Position numbers and translations under genes: made by a program. Shown piece after piece: positions 53,232 through 62,530 of a DNA stretch of 64,000 nt. The notes under the pieces were generated by a model that saw only the letters and a program-made list of their open reading frames with translations, was not told the DNA's origin and searched no databases. Location of the stretch: contig NZ_JABMCC010000094.1 in NCBI RefSeq assembly GCF_013359905.1, forward strand, positions 62,001-126,000, in the 5' to 3' direction. Origin of the DNA: Paenibacillus taichungensis (GTDB lineage: Bacteria; Bacillota; Bacilli; Paenibacillales; Paenibacillaceae). Position 1 is the first letter of the stretch, and each line of letters opens with the position of its first letter.

Positions 53232-53792
53232 ATGAAACAGGTACTGCCCGCCATTCGGTTGTCTATCGTGCTTATGCTGATTTGCGGTATTATCTACCCG
53301 CTGGCTACAACTGGAGTGGCACAGCTGCTCTTCTCAAATCAGGCGAACGGTAGTCTGATCACACAAGGCGGGAAAACCATCGGTTCGTCGCTGCTGGCGC
53401 AGGAAGTGAAATCGCCGGGGCTGTTCCAGCCCCGGGCATCGAATGCCAATTATGATGGAACTGCTTCGGCAGGTTCCAATCGCGCCGTGGCATCGGAGGC
53501 GTATATAGTTGAAATGAAGGAAAAGGTTGCTCAGCTCAAGCAAGAGAATCCGGGCTTGCAGCAAATTCCTGCAGATCTCGTGACAGGTTCCGGTTCCGGT
53601 CTTGACCCCGATCTGTCACCGGAAGCGGCAAAAGCACAGATTCCCCGGATTAGCCAGGCAACGGGCCTTGGTGAGCAAGAGCTTGCCAAGATCGTCGAGG
53701 AACATACACAAGGGCGACAGCTGGGCATATTCGGTGAGCCGCGTGTGAATGTGACCGCTCTGAATCAAGCGGTGACGGCTGAGCTAAAATAA
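53232..53792 (+). CDS. kdpC: KdpC subunit of the K+-transporting ATPase
   Basis: A 186-residue protein with one N-terminal membrane helix (AIRLSIVLMLICGIIYPLAT). Family marks are GSSLLAQEVKSPGLFQPRAS, SGSGLDPDLSPEAAKAQIPR and GEPRVNVTALNQAV. KdpC sits between KdpA and KdpB. ATG 53232 follows AGGATGTGAT; GTG 53223 lies inside that site. Confidence 0.95.
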   Translation: MKQVLPAIRLSIVLMLICGIIYPLATTGVAQLLFSNQANGSLITQGGKTIGSSLLAQEVKSPGLFQPRASNANYDGTASAGSNRAVASEAYIVEMKEKVAQLKQENPGLQQIPADLVTGSGSGLDPDLSPEAAKAQIPRISQATGLGEQELAKIVEEHTQGRQLGIFGEPRVNVTALNQAVTAELK

Positions 53793-53850
53793 CAGGCATT
53801 TTATTAGCTAATTCCACGGGGAATGTAGCTTTCCTTGGTTGTTCGTATCA

Positions 53851-53890
53851 GGCCTTCTTCCGAGCTTCGGAAGGGGCTTTCTCCATTTTA
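53851..53890 (+). terminator. Probable terminator between kdpC and kdpD
   Basis: TTCTTCCGA pairs with TCGGAAGGG around GCT, followed by TTTC and later TTTT. It may reduce read-through from the pump genes into the regulator genes. Confidence 0.45.
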
Positions 53891-53920
53891 AGTAAAGGTT
53901 ATGTTGGGGGAGTGAACAGG

Positions 53921-56260
53921 ATGGAAGACAGCTTCAAGCGGAAGTCCCCGGAAGACATCTTGAAGATGATCACGAAGCTGCAGCAGGGCACCTTGAAGAT
54001 ATATATCGGTCCGGTCAGCGGTTCGGGCAAAACGTATCATATGCTTAGGGAAGGAAACACATTACGCCATCAGGGGATCGATGTGGTTATCTGCGCTGTT
54101 TCGACCATGCAAAGACCGGAGACCGTGGAGCAGCTGGGCGAGTTGGAGCGGATTCCAAGCATTCACTGGTCTCGCTGGAAGGATGGCATGGAAATGAAGG
54201 ATTTGAATCTGGATGCCTTGCTGGCACGTAATCCGGAGGTTGTGCTCGTTGATGGGCTTGCTCATAGAAACCGAAAAGGGGCGCGTCATGCAACCCGACT
54301 GGAAGACATTCAGTATTTGCTGCGACACAACATCAGTGTCATTACAACGGTGAATGTGTATGAGCTGGAGGGATATACGGAGCTTGCACGCCAGCTAACG
54401 GGAATTGCAGCAGAGCATACCGTGCCTGCCGATACCCTTGAACTGGCCGATGAAGTGAAGCTGATCGATGTAACTCCTGAAACCGTATTAAGCCGCCTTG
54501 CCGAGGGACATCTTCGGGGACATGAAGGTGAAGCGGTGTTCCGACATGGCAATTTAGGCATTTTGCGTGAACTGGCTCTCCGACTTGTCGCGGAAGGGGT
54601 CAACGAATCACTGCGTGAGCACCGGGAAGAGATGGGAATTACGGTTACGACAGGCATCATGGAACGCATTTTGGTATCCACCCAATATCACTGGAACGGG
54701 TCCATCTATATTCGGCGGGGACAGCAGATTGCGAAGAGATTAAATGGAGATCTGCATGCCGTGACCTTTCGCAATATGAAGCAGCCACTAACCAAGGAAG
54801 CTACTGTTTTTCGTCGCAACATGATCAAACTGGTGGAGAAATTCGGAGGGCAGTTTGAGGAATTGCCTGTGTTACACCGCCGTAACATTCCATCTACACT
54901 TGCACGCTACGCAGTCCAGCATCAGATTACCCGCATTGTTATGGGACACTCACGACACAGTCGCTGGCAGGAGCTGTGGCGGGGATCATTTGTTAACTCC
55001 TTACTGCGCAGGATGCGGGGTGTCGATCTGTTTCTGCTCGCCGATCGGGCACAGCATGAGGGCGAGCGGGTACTTCCGACCCGATTGCCAGATACAGAGA
55101 CTCCAACATATCGCAGGTTGAGTGAGCAGGAGATGAAGGCACAGATTGGTCAGATTCGGCGTGGCAAGTTCAAGGTATACATCGGTGCTGCGCCAGGTGT
55201 GGGAAAAACGTATATGATGCTCCGGGAAGGCAATGATCTGCTCCGCAAAGGCATCGATGTACGGATTGGTCTGCTGGAGACGCATAATCGGGTGGAGACG
55301 GTGGAACAGATCGGCCAATTATCCATCATTGCACGCGAGCAGCGGGTATACCAGGGGGTACAGCTCGAGGAAATGGATACCGAAGCGATTCTTCGTCTAT
55401 GTCCTGAAGTGGTATTGGTGGATGAGCTCGCGCATACGAATGTCCCGGGAAGCACGCGGCAAAAGCGTTACGAAGATGTGCAGATCCTGTTGGATGCGGG
55501 CATCTCTGTCATCACTACCGTGAATGTACAGCATCTGGAAAGTCTGAACGATGCGGTGGAACATATTACGGGAATTAGAGTCCGAGAGACCGTGCCGGAT
55601 CAGATTTTGCAAACGGCAGATGAGGTCCAGCTTATCGATGTGGCCCCCCAAGCCTTGCGGCAACGCATGCGGGAAGGTAAAATCTATGCAGCAGCCAAGG
55701 TGGAACAAGCGCTTGGTCATTTTTTTCGCATTGGTAATCTGATTGCCTTACGGGAACTTGCCCTGCGGGAATTGGCCGATGATGTGGATGAACGCCTTGA
55801 ATCACAGGAGCGCAAAAGTGCACTTCGCGGTCCCTGGCGCAGACAGGAGGCGGTCTTTGTCTGCGTAAGCAGTGATGAGCATGCGGAGCGGCTGATTCGC
55901 CGCGGATTTCGTACAGCCTACAGGTTAAAGGCGGTCTGGCATGTGCACCATGTTCATGTAGGTCAAGTTATGAATAACGAAGTGAAATGCCAGTTGGAGG
56001 AGCTGGAGCAGCTGACCGTTCGACTGGGCGGCAAATTTCATATTCATCATAGCCAGAGGCTGCGAGATGTACCTGGTATTTTGGCGGGTAAAGCTTCTGA
56101 GGAAAAAGCAACGCAGTTGGTGGTTGGTCAAGCGAAACGGGTCTGGTGGCTGAACGGCTATCGTGGAAAGGGAACGGTGGTCAGCAGGCTGGTGCGGTTA
56201 TCCAGACATATGGACGTATTGATCGTTGCGGACTACGATTATGATCTGAGCGGGATGTGA
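53921..56260 (+). CDS. kdpD: KdpD sensor protein without kinase, duplicated KdpD-Usp modules
   Basis: A 779-residue soluble protein made of two tandem KdpD-N plus Usp modules. Module 1 spans about residues 10-390, with a P-loop at 30-38 (GPVSGSGKT) and VVLVDGLAHRNRKG. Module 2 spans about 402-775, with a canonical P-loop at 422-430 (GAAPGVGKT) and VVLVDELAHTNVPG. The offset is 392 residues. In module 1 the Glu of DELAHTN is Gly, so its site may be altered. There are no membrane helices and no kinase domains; these are in the next gene, which overlaps by four bases. A normal KdpD has one module fused to the kinase. It probably senses K+, ATP or c-di-AMP (Usp). Confidence 0.92.
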   Translation: MEDSFKRKSPEDILKMITKLQQGTLKIYIGPVSGSGKTYHMLREGNTLRHQGIDVVICAVSTMQRPETVEQLGELERIPSIHWSRWKDGMEMKDLNLDALLARNPEVVLVDGLAHRNRKGARHATRLEDIQYLLRHNISVITTVNVYELEGYTELARQLTGIAAEHTVPADTLELADEVKLIDVTPETVLSRLAEGHLRGHEGEAVFRHGNLGILRELALRLVAEGVNESLREHREEMGITVTTGIMERILVSTQYHWNGSIYIRRGQQIAKRLNGDLHAVTFRNMKQPLTKEATVFRRNMIKLVEKFGGQFEELPVLHRRNIPSTLARYAVQHQITRIVMGHSRHSRWQELWRGSFVNSLLRRMRGVDLFLLADRAQHEGERVLPTRLPDTETPTYRRLSEQEMKAQIGQIRRGKFKVYIGAAPGVGKTYMMLREGNDLLRKGIDVRIGLLETHNRVETVEQIGQLSIIAREQRVYQGVQLEEMDTEAILRLCPEVVLVDELAHTNVPGSTRQKRYEDVQILLDAGISVITTVNVQHLESLNDAVEHITGIRVRETVPDQILQTADEVQLIDVAPQALRQRMREGKIYAAAKVEQALGHFFRIGNLIALRELALRELADDVDERLESQERKSALRGPWRRQEAVFVCVSSDEHAERLIRRGFRTAYRLKAVWHVHHVHVGQVMNNEVKCQLEELEQLTVRLGGKFHIHHSQRLRDVPGILAGKASEEKATQLVVGQAKRVWWLNGYRGKGTVVSRLVRLSRHMDVLIVADYDYDLSGM

Positions 56261-57849
56261 GATGTGCTGTGTCTGAACGAAATAAAGGGGAAGACGTCTG
56301 GCTGAAGCTGAACCGTGTTCCCAAATATATATGGGTAACCATTGGAATCACATTGCTAACCATTCTGCTACATGCGATAGGGATTAGCGATGACCTGGTT
56401 AACGTGGGGTTAATTTATCTTTTTCCGGTATTGGTCAGCGCTGTGTACTGGGGAATGGGGCCGGCTATATATGCAGCAAGTCTTAGCGTCGTTGCCTTTG
56501 ACTTCTTTTTTGTTCCTCCGTATCTCAGTTTTACGGTTGAAGATTTACGATATATTTTTTCCTTTATTGTGTATTTGGCAGTGGCGGTATTAACGGCGAG
56601 TCTGGCGGGACGCCTGCGGCAGCAGCTGGAGGTGGTAAAACAACGCGAGATTACGACGAATTCGCTATATGCTTTAAGTCGTCAGATGACGGCTGTTACG
56701 GATTTGCACACTCTACTCGGCAACATTGCGAGACAAGTGTCACTGACACTTGGAACTCCGGCGGCAATATATCTTCCCAATGTTCAAGGCGAACTTCAGG
56801 TTACCTCCTCTTCGGAGGATTCGGATTCAATAGCCTGGGGTGAGGGAGAAGCTGAAATCGCTATTGCCAAATGGGTGTATAAAAATGGCGAAATCGCTGG
56901 ACGAGGCTCCTCCAGCCTGCGGGAATCGTCTGGTCTGTATGTGCCGTTGCGTACAGAAGACCAGATCCATGGGGTGCTCGCTGTGAATCTGGAATCCAGC
57001 GATCTTCAGGAGCAGCGGGAAGAGCTGCGTTTGCTGGAGGCGTGTGGCGGGCTGGCAGCAAGTGCCATTGCTCGTGTCAAGCTGGCCGAAGAAGCGAGAC
57101 TCGCGCAGGTGACGGCTGAATCGGAGCGAATTCGCACCGCTTTGCTGGACTCGGTGTCCCATGAGCTGCGTACACCCCTTACGGCCATCATTGGTTCAGC
57201 GACAGGTTTGCTGGAGAATGATTCTCTTTTTACCCCGGAGGATCGAAAAGAACTGACAGGCAATATTCGGGATGGAGCGCTGCGCATGAACAGGCTGGTA
57301 ACCAATTTGCTGGGCATGGTGAAGCTGGAGAGTGGCATGTTGCAGCTGCGCAGAAAATGGTGTGATGTGGGTGACATGATCGGCATTGTGCTAACTCAGG
57401 TTCAGCAATTTATCCAGCACCGTCGCATTCGGGTGGAATTGCCGGATCAGCCGCCGTTTGTATCCGGGGATGAGGTTTTGCTGGAGCAGGTTCTGGTTAA
57501 CGTAATCAGCAATGCCATCAAATATTCACCAGAAGACAGTGAAATCGTCATTACGGTGAAGGTGGATGAGCGGCATGGACGAATGACCATTGTGGTGGCT
57601 GATTCGGGTGTCGGGATTCCGGAAGCAGAGCGAGAGCGGGTGTTTGAGAAATTTTATCGATCTGAATCGTCACGGCATGTGACAGGTACGGGACTTGGGC
57701 TTGCCATCTGTAGAGGAATCGTCGAAGTTCACGGAGGTACGATTACCGCAGAATCGAATCCGGGAGGCGGCACGCGGGTATGCATTGGTTTGCCCATTGA
57801 GGAACCTGAAGCATCATTCCCGTATATGGGACAAGGAGAGGAAGAATGA
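56257..57849 (+). CDS. Membrane histidine kinase, C-terminal half of split KdpD
   Basis: A 530-residue protein. Four helices of a DUF4118 domain lie at about residues 22-115 (YIWVTIGITLLTILLHAIG, VVAFDFFFVPPYLSFTVEDL). A GAF-like domain covers about 140-290. The kinase core has His302 in SVSHELRTPLTAIIG, N box NVISNAIKYSPED, and G boxes DSGVGIP and GTGLGLAICRG. This is the transmitter half of KdpD. GTG 56257 overlaps the previous stop (GTGA). It should phosphorylate KdpE and must be assembled with the separate sensor protein. Confidence 0.9.
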   Translation: MRCAVSERNKGEDVWLKLNRVPKYIWVTIGITLLTILLHAIGISDDLVNVGLIYLFPVLVSAVYWGMGPAIYAASLSVVAFDFFFVPPYLSFTVEDLRYIFSFIVYLAVAVLTASLAGRLRQQLEVVKQREITTNSLYALSRQMTAVTDLHTLLGNIARQVSLTLGTPAAIYLPNVQGELQVTSSSEDSDSIAWGEGEAEIAIAKWVYKNGEIAGRGSSSLRESSGLYVPLRTEDQIHGVLAVNLESSDLQEQREELRLLEACGGLAASAIARVKLAEEARLAQVTAESERIRTALLDSVSHELRTPLTAIIGSATGLLENDSLFTPEDRKELTGNIRDGALRMNRLVTNLLGMVKLESGMLQLRRKWCDVGDMIGIVLTQVQQFIQHRRIRVELPDQPPFVSGDEVLLEQVLVNVISNAIKYSPEDSEIVITVKVDERHGRMTIVVADSGVGIPEAERERVFEKFYRSESSRHVTGTGLGLAICRGIVEVHGGTITAESNPGGGTRVCIGLPIEEPEASFPYMGQGEEE

Positions 57850-57850
57850 C

Positions 57851-58549
57851 ATGACGGGATCGCAAGGCGCGCGCATATTAATTGTGGATGATGAACCACA
57901 AATCCGTAAACTGCTGAAGGTTACGCTTCAGGCACACCAATTTGAGATTCACGAATGCGCCGACGGCGAAGAAGCGGTCATTCAGGCGAGCATTGTGCAT
58001 CCTGATCTGATTGTGCTTGATCTGGGCTTGCCCGGTATGTCCGGAATGGATGTACTTCAGCGGATTCGGGAATGGTCGCAGGTACCAGTCATCGTGCTGA
58101 CTGCAAAGGATCGCGAAGAGGATAAAATTGCTGCACTTGATGGCGGGGCGGATGATTATGTCACCAAACCGTTTGGCATGGGAGAGTTGGTTGCACGTAT
58201 TCGGGTTGCCCTTCGCCACGTGGCCAAAACTACGGATGAGCCGGTAATGCGTTTTGGCCCACTCACCATTGATTTGGCCCAGAGACTGGTCGATTTGGAC
58301 GGGTCGTCAGTAAAGTTAACACCAACCGAGTATGAAATGCTGAAAGTGCTCGCAACCCATGCAGGCAAAATTATTACCCAACGCCAGCTGCTGCAACAAG
58401 TGTGGGGAGGACATCATCATGAGTCGGATAGTCATTACTTGCGGGTATATGTCGGACATCTGCGCAAAAAATTGCAGGAAGATCCCACGCGTCCACGTTT
58501 TATTCAGACCGAGCCAGGAATCGGCTATCGTTTTCTGCTTCAGGATTAG
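57851..58549 (+). CDS. kdpE: KdpE response regulator (OmpR family)
   Basis: A 232-residue regulator. Receiver: acidic pocket Asp13, Asp14 and phosphorylated Asp57 in VLDLGLPG, Lys in VTKPFG. The OmpR-type DNA-binding domain has LTPTEYEMLKVLATHAGKII and HYLRVYVGHLRKKL. It starts two bases after the kinase stop. Likely target: the phased repeats at 48744-48791. Confidence 0.93.
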   Translation: MTGSQGARILIVDDEPQIRKLLKVTLQAHQFEIHECADGEEAVIQASIVHPDLIVLDLGLPGMSGMDVLQRIREWSQVPVIVLTAKDREEDKIAALDGGADDYVTKPFGMGELVARIRVALRHVAKTTDEPVMRFGPLTIDLAQRLVDLDGSSVKLTPTEYEMLKVLATHAGKIITQRQLLQQVWGGHHHESDSHYLRVYVGHLRKKLQEDPTRPRFIQTEPGIGYRFLLQD

Positions 58550-58572
58550 GCTGGGAAACAAGATGAAAGCTC

Positions 58573-58619
58573 AAAAAAGCACCAGCCTCTCCCTGTTGAG
58601 GAGGAGACTAGTGCTTTTA
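58573..58619. terminator. Bidirectional intrinsic terminator
   Basis: AAAAAGCAC and nearby CTCTCC pair with GGAG and GTGCTTTT, with a small bulge. It lies between the convergent kdpE and GH4 genes. Confidence 0.75.
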
Positions 58620-58640
58620 GAATTGCAAACGATGGACTTC

Positions 58641-59942
58641 TTATGACGTGTACTTCGGCAACCAGTCGCCATGAGCTTCGATCAGTTCATCACACATGGA
58701 GACGATATCATCAATGGACAGCTCGGCAGCTGTATGCGGGTCAAGCATCGCGGCATGATAGATGTGTTCTCTTTTGCCTGTAATCGCCGCTTCAATGGTC
58801 AACAGTTGGGTGTTAATATTCGTACGGTTCAAAGCTGCAAGTTGCGGAGGCAGGTCCCCGATATACGTCGGGCTGATACCTGAACCATCAACAAGACAAG
58901 GCACCTCAACACAGGCTTCACGAGGCAGGTTGGTGATCAGTCCGTTATTCATGACATTACCGCCGATTTTGTAAGGGCGATCCGTCTCCATGGCCTCCAT
59001 AATATGTGAAGCGTATTCCCGGCTGCGCGTATGTTCAATATTTTCGCTGGATAACAGCTTCTCACGCATTTCTTTCCAGCCTTCAATCTGGTTCACGCAG
59101 CGACGCGGATACTCATCCAGCGGAATATTGAAGCGTTCGATCAGCTCCGGGTAGTTTCGTTTGATAAAATAAGGATGGTACTCGGCATTATGCTCGGAGG
59201 ACTCGGTTACATAGTATCCAAAACGCTGCATCAGCTCATAACGCACCATGTCATCATGCTGCTCTTTCTGCTTTTCTTTCGCCAGACGTTTAATCTCTGG
59301 ATACAGATCCTGGCCATCCCGAGTTACTTCAAGCAGCCAGGCCATATGGTTGATACCTGCAACTTTCGCGACCACACCCGTCTGATCAATCCCCAATGCA
59401 TCAAACAGATGCGGCACACACACCTGTACACTGTGACACAGACCTACGGTTTTAATTCCGCCATGCACGTTCATGACATTTGTCAGTACCGCCATCGGGT
59501 TGGTATAGTTCAGGAACCACGCATCAGGACACACTTCCTGCATATCCCGTGCAAAATCGAGCATCACCGGAATTGTCCGCAAATTACGGAATATCCCGCC
59601 AATCCCGAGCGTATCGGCAATCGTCTGACGCAATCCATATTTCTTCGGAATCTCAAAATCCGTAATGGTACATGGATCATATCCGCCCACCTGAATGGCA
59701 TTGATCACATATTTGGCCCCGCGTAGTGCTTCCTTGCGGTCAGTATAAGCTTTAATGGCACATTGGCTTCCGAGCGAGCGGGCCATACTAGTAAGCAAAC
59801 GCTCCGAGTCGTTTAGGCGTTCAGCATCAATATCGAACAACGCCAGCTCAAAATCCTGAAGTGCTTCGGTCATCATGACGTCACCCAATACATTTTTGAC
59901 AAAAACGGTGCTTCCCGCACCGAGGAACGTAATTTTGTTCAT
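58641..59942 (-). CDS. melA: GH4 alpha-galactosidase/alpha-glucosidase (MelA-like)
   Basis: A 433-residue NAD- and Mn-dependent glycosidase. MNKITFLGAGSTVFVKNVLG is the NAD-binding start; FLNYTNPMAVLT, GLCHSVQ and GINHMAW hold the metal ligands Cys and His of GH4. The MelA-type pattern DTLGIGGIFRNLRTIP favours alpha-galactosides such as melibiose or raffinose. ATG 59942 with GGGAGG upstream is chosen; the frame from 59981 adds 13 residues before the NAD motif. A divergent AraC regulator lies 194 bases away. Confidence 0.9.
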   Translation of the reverse strand: MNKITFLGAGSTVFVKNVLGDVMMTEALQDFELALFDIDAERLNDSERLLTSMARSLGSQCAIKAYTDRKEALRGAKYVINAIQVGGYDPCTITDFEIPKKYGLRQTIADTLGIGGIFRNLRTIPVMLDFARDMQEVCPDAWFLNYTNPMAVLTNVMNVHGGIKTVGLCHSVQVCVPHLFDALGIDQTGVVAKVAGINHMAWLLEVTRDGQDLYPEIKRLAKEKQKEQHDDMVRYELMQRFGYYVTESSEHNAEYHPYFIKRNYPELIERFNIPLDEYPRRCVNQIEGWKEMREKLLSSENIEHTRSREYASHIMEAMETDRPYKIGGNVMNNGLITNLPREACVEVPCLVDGSGISPTYIGDLPPQLAALNRTNINTQLLTIEAAITGKREHIYHAAMLDPHTAAELSIDDIVSMCDELIEAHGDWLPKYTS

Positions 59943-60136
59943 CTCAAGTTCAGCCTCCCTGAATAAATGGTGTACCTCCAATATAGGCGGATCGGACTTA
60001 TATAACTATGGCTCAACCTCTCTGAAACATGTCATAATCCCATTTTTGGATTCGCTTACAGCTAATAATTGAATGAATTACCTGTTATAATTTTAGTAGA
60101 GATAATTACCGTGGTGATGAACAGAGGGAGTGTGAA

Positions 60137-60976
60137 ATGTTGAAATTAATCGAAACAAACGTGGTTCCTATGGATTTGACACAGATGGAATTGGTACTGT
60201 TGTTTTTCGGTTGGCAGGCATGTGATCCATCGCATTATTGGGGTCCGGGTGTTCGGGATGCTTATATTGTTCATTACATTCATGAAGGACGGGGCACGGT
60301 GTTTATGGCGGATCAGCAATATGAGCTTACACAGGGTCAGGGCTTTGTCATTCTTCCGGATACGCTGATTCATTATGAAGCGGATGCGAAGCAGCCATGG
60401 ACTTACTCCTGGTTCGGGTTCAAAGGTGTTCACGCCAAATCATTCATGCAGCGGGCTCATATCAGTCCGGAACATCCTGTATTTGAGGCCAGAGATCCAG
60501 ACATATTCGATCGTCTCTATACGGAGATGGTTCAAGCATCAACACGTACCGGGGGAGATGTGTTCAACCAGAGCCTGCTATACAGGCTGATCGCCGAGCT
60601 GATTGCATCTTCTCCCGCAGGAGAACAGCTGCAACGGCCTCTGTCCACTAAAGAGGAATACATCAGGCAGGCCGTTCAATTTATCGAGAACAGGTATAGT
60701 CAGAGAACTTCAATTCTAGATATTGCCCGAGCGGTAGGTTTGGATCGCACATATCTATCAGGGCTTTTTAAGGAGAGGTATGGCAAGTCATTACAGGCTT
60801 TCTTTCTCGAATATCGGATGAATCGTGCAGCTGAACTGCTGCAGCATTCAGCCCTGTCGGTTAGTGAAGTGGCCCACTCTGTGGGGTACACAGATCCATT
60901 ACTATTTTCTAAGATGTTTAAGCGAGTGACGGGTGTTTCTCCGAAAGGGTCGAGAAGCATGGAGCAGGGTGAGTAG
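60137..60976 (+). CDS. AraC-family transcriptional regulator (cupin sensor)
   Basis: A 279-residue soluble regulator. An AraC-type cupin covers about residues 30-150 (VHYIHEGRGTVFMADQQYEL, GFVILPDTLIHYE). The double helix-turn-helix is about 177-275: ILDIARAVGLDRTYLSGLFK and VSEVAHSVGYTDPLLFSKMF. AGAGGGAG precedes the ATG. Divergent to the GH4 gene, so it most likely activates it in response to an alpha-galactoside. The 59943-60136 gap holds -10-like hexamers on both strands with poor -35s, fitting activator-dependent promoters. Confidence 0.87.
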   Translation: MLKLIETNVVPMDLTQMELVLLFFGWQACDPSHYWGPGVRDAYIVHYIHEGRGTVFMADQQYELTQGQGFVILPDTLIHYEADAKQPWTYSWFGFKGVHAKSFMQRAHISPEHPVFEARDPDIFDRLYTEMVQASTRTGGDVFNQSLLYRLIAELIASSPAGEQLQRPLSTKEEYIRQAVQFIENRYSQRTSILDIARAVGLDRTYLSGLFKERYGKSLQAFFLEYRMNRAAELLQHSALSVSEVAHSVGYTDPLLFSKMFKRVTGVSPKGSRSMEQGE

Positions 60977-61006
60977 GCTTCATTATGCTGGGAACCTCGA
61001 AAAACG

Positions 61007-61041
61007 CAAAAAAAGGCTGCGAATCCGAAGATTCATAGCCT
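61007..61041 (-). terminator. Intrinsic terminator of csaA
   Basis: AGGCT-GAATC pairs with GATTC-AGCCT around CGAA (61014-61041) with a two-base mismatch. Seven T follow on the minus strand. Confidence 0.78.
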
Positions 61042-61084
61042 AATGCTTTAAGGTGCAAAGACAGGAATAGCGATATGATGAAAA

Positions 61085-61414
61085 TCAGGCAATCGGTGTT
61101 CCGTTCGGTAATATCTGGTCCGGGGTTAACAATACAACGTCACCTTCACCGGGCACGCCGCCAAGCACCAGTACTTCGGATACAAAACCGGCAATTCGGC
61201 GCGGCGGAAAGTTGACTATTGCAATAACCTGCTTGCCGATCATCATATCGGGGGTGTAACGTTTCGTAATTTGGGCACTCGAACGTTTAAGGCCAAGTGG
61301 GCCAAAATCGATGGTCATTTTAATGGCGGGGATGCGTGCCTTTGGAAAAGGTTCGGCCTCTACCACAGTACCAACGCGGATATCATGCTGTATAAACTCT
61401 TCAAAAGTAGCCAT
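61085..61414 (-). CDS. csaA: CsaA, chaperone with tRNA-binding-type OB fold
   Basis: A 109-residue protein, MATFEEFIQHDIRVGTVVEA at the start, QVIAIVNFPPRRIAGFVSEV later. This is the tRNA_bind OB-fold, complete and stand-alone as in CsaA, a dimer that acts as a secretion-related chaperone. ATG 61414 has AAGGAG about 10 bases upstream; the longer frame reads through the upstream terminator. Monocistronic. Confidence 0.92.
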   Translation of the reverse strand: MATFEEFIQHDIRVGTVVEAEPFPKARIPAIKMTIDFGPLGLKRSSAQITKRYTPDMMIGKQVIAIVNFPPRRIAGFVSEVLVLGGVPGEGDVVLLTPDQILPNGTPIA

Positions 61415-61464
61415 GTTATGATGTCTCCTTTCAGCTATGGAGTCCATTATAAAATAGAAATAAC

Positions 61465-61502
61465 CAAAAAATCCAGATTGCGCTAATCGCAACCTGGATT
61501 TT
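61465..61502 (-). terminator. Intrinsic terminator of udk
   Basis: AAAATCCAG-TTGCG pairs with CGCAA-CTGGATTTT (61468-61502) with one mismatch. Seven T follow on the minus strand. Confidence 0.88.
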
Positions 61503-61591
61503 AGTGGTGATATGGTATGAGCGATACCCGTTTTTGTCTCACTCAGATGTGAGCAGAGCAAAACGCCTGATACAGCAACATCATGTTAAAG

Positions 61592-62224
61592 TTATGCGCC
61601 ATTCCAATTTTCACCGGTCAGATATTTCTCAGTCAGGATGGATAACATCTGAATGCCGACTTCATTATGTCCACCTTCGGGAATGATGATGTCTGCATAC
61701 TTTTTGGAAGGCTCGATAAAAGCATCATGCATCGGTTTGACGGTTTCGAGATATTGTTTGTACACGGATTGAATCGTACGGCCGCGTTCTTCCATATCCC
61801 GCAGTACTCTGCGCAGAATACGCACATCGGAATCGGTATCAACAAAGACCTTGATATCCAGAAGAGCGCGCAGATGTTCATCGATCAGGACATGCAGTCC
61901 TTCCACAATTACGATATGGTTCGGTGCCAGTTCAACCGTTTCATCAGCGGCACGGTTATCTATGGTGAAGTCATATACGGGAGCATATGCCGTTTGTCCT
62001 TGTTTTAACAGGGTAAGATGCTCAATTAACAGATCATTATCGAATGCAAACGGATGATCGTAATTGGTGAGTCGACGTTGCTCAGGGGTGAGCTGCGACT
62101 GGTCTTTGTAATAGTTGTCTTGGGATATGAAAGTCACTTTGCCTGATCCAAGACGGTCTATGACGGAGCGAGCTACCGTCGTTTTACCGGAGCCGGTTCC
62201 TCCGGCGATACCAATAATGAGCAT
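61592..62224 (-). CDS. udk: Uridine kinase
   Basis: A 210-residue P-loop kinase. Walker A is GGTGSGKT near residues 8-15; SQDNYYKD, NYDHPFAFDNDLL, YDFTIDNR and RDMEERGR are uridine-kinase signatures. It phosphorylates uridine and cytidine with ATP or GTP in pyrimidine salvage. GGGAGG lies about 14 bases before the ATG. Full length for the family. Confidence 0.94.
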   Translation of the reverse strand: MLIIGIAGGTGSGKTTVARSVIDRLGSGKVTFISQDNYYKDQSQLTPEQRRLTNYDHPFAFDNDLLIEHLTLLKQGQTAYAPVYDFTIDNRAADETVELAPNHIVIVEGLHVLIDEHLRALLDIKVFVDTDSDVRILRRVLRDMEERGRTIQSVYKQYLETVKPMHDAFIEPSKKYADIIIPEGGHNEVGIQMLSILTEKYLTGENWNGA

Positions 62225-62530
62225 GATTGTTCCATAAACCTCCCTAGAATGGCAGCATGGTCATGGATAAATAATGGATGAATCGGGATAGATTCAAGTC
62301 TTTACCCACATGTCTGTCTGTGAATGCACAATTCCTCTATTGTAGCACAGCAAATCACTTTTTTCACCTTAGGGAATTACCACATTTTTCTGTTGAAGCA
62401 ACCATCAATCTGTATCAATTTAGTCTCAACTTCGTTAGTTTAGGTTGTAGGATCTAGGACCTTCGATATATGATGTCGAAAGATGCCAGTTACTGGCGGG
62501 TATCTACATATATAAAAGGAGGTGTACGTT

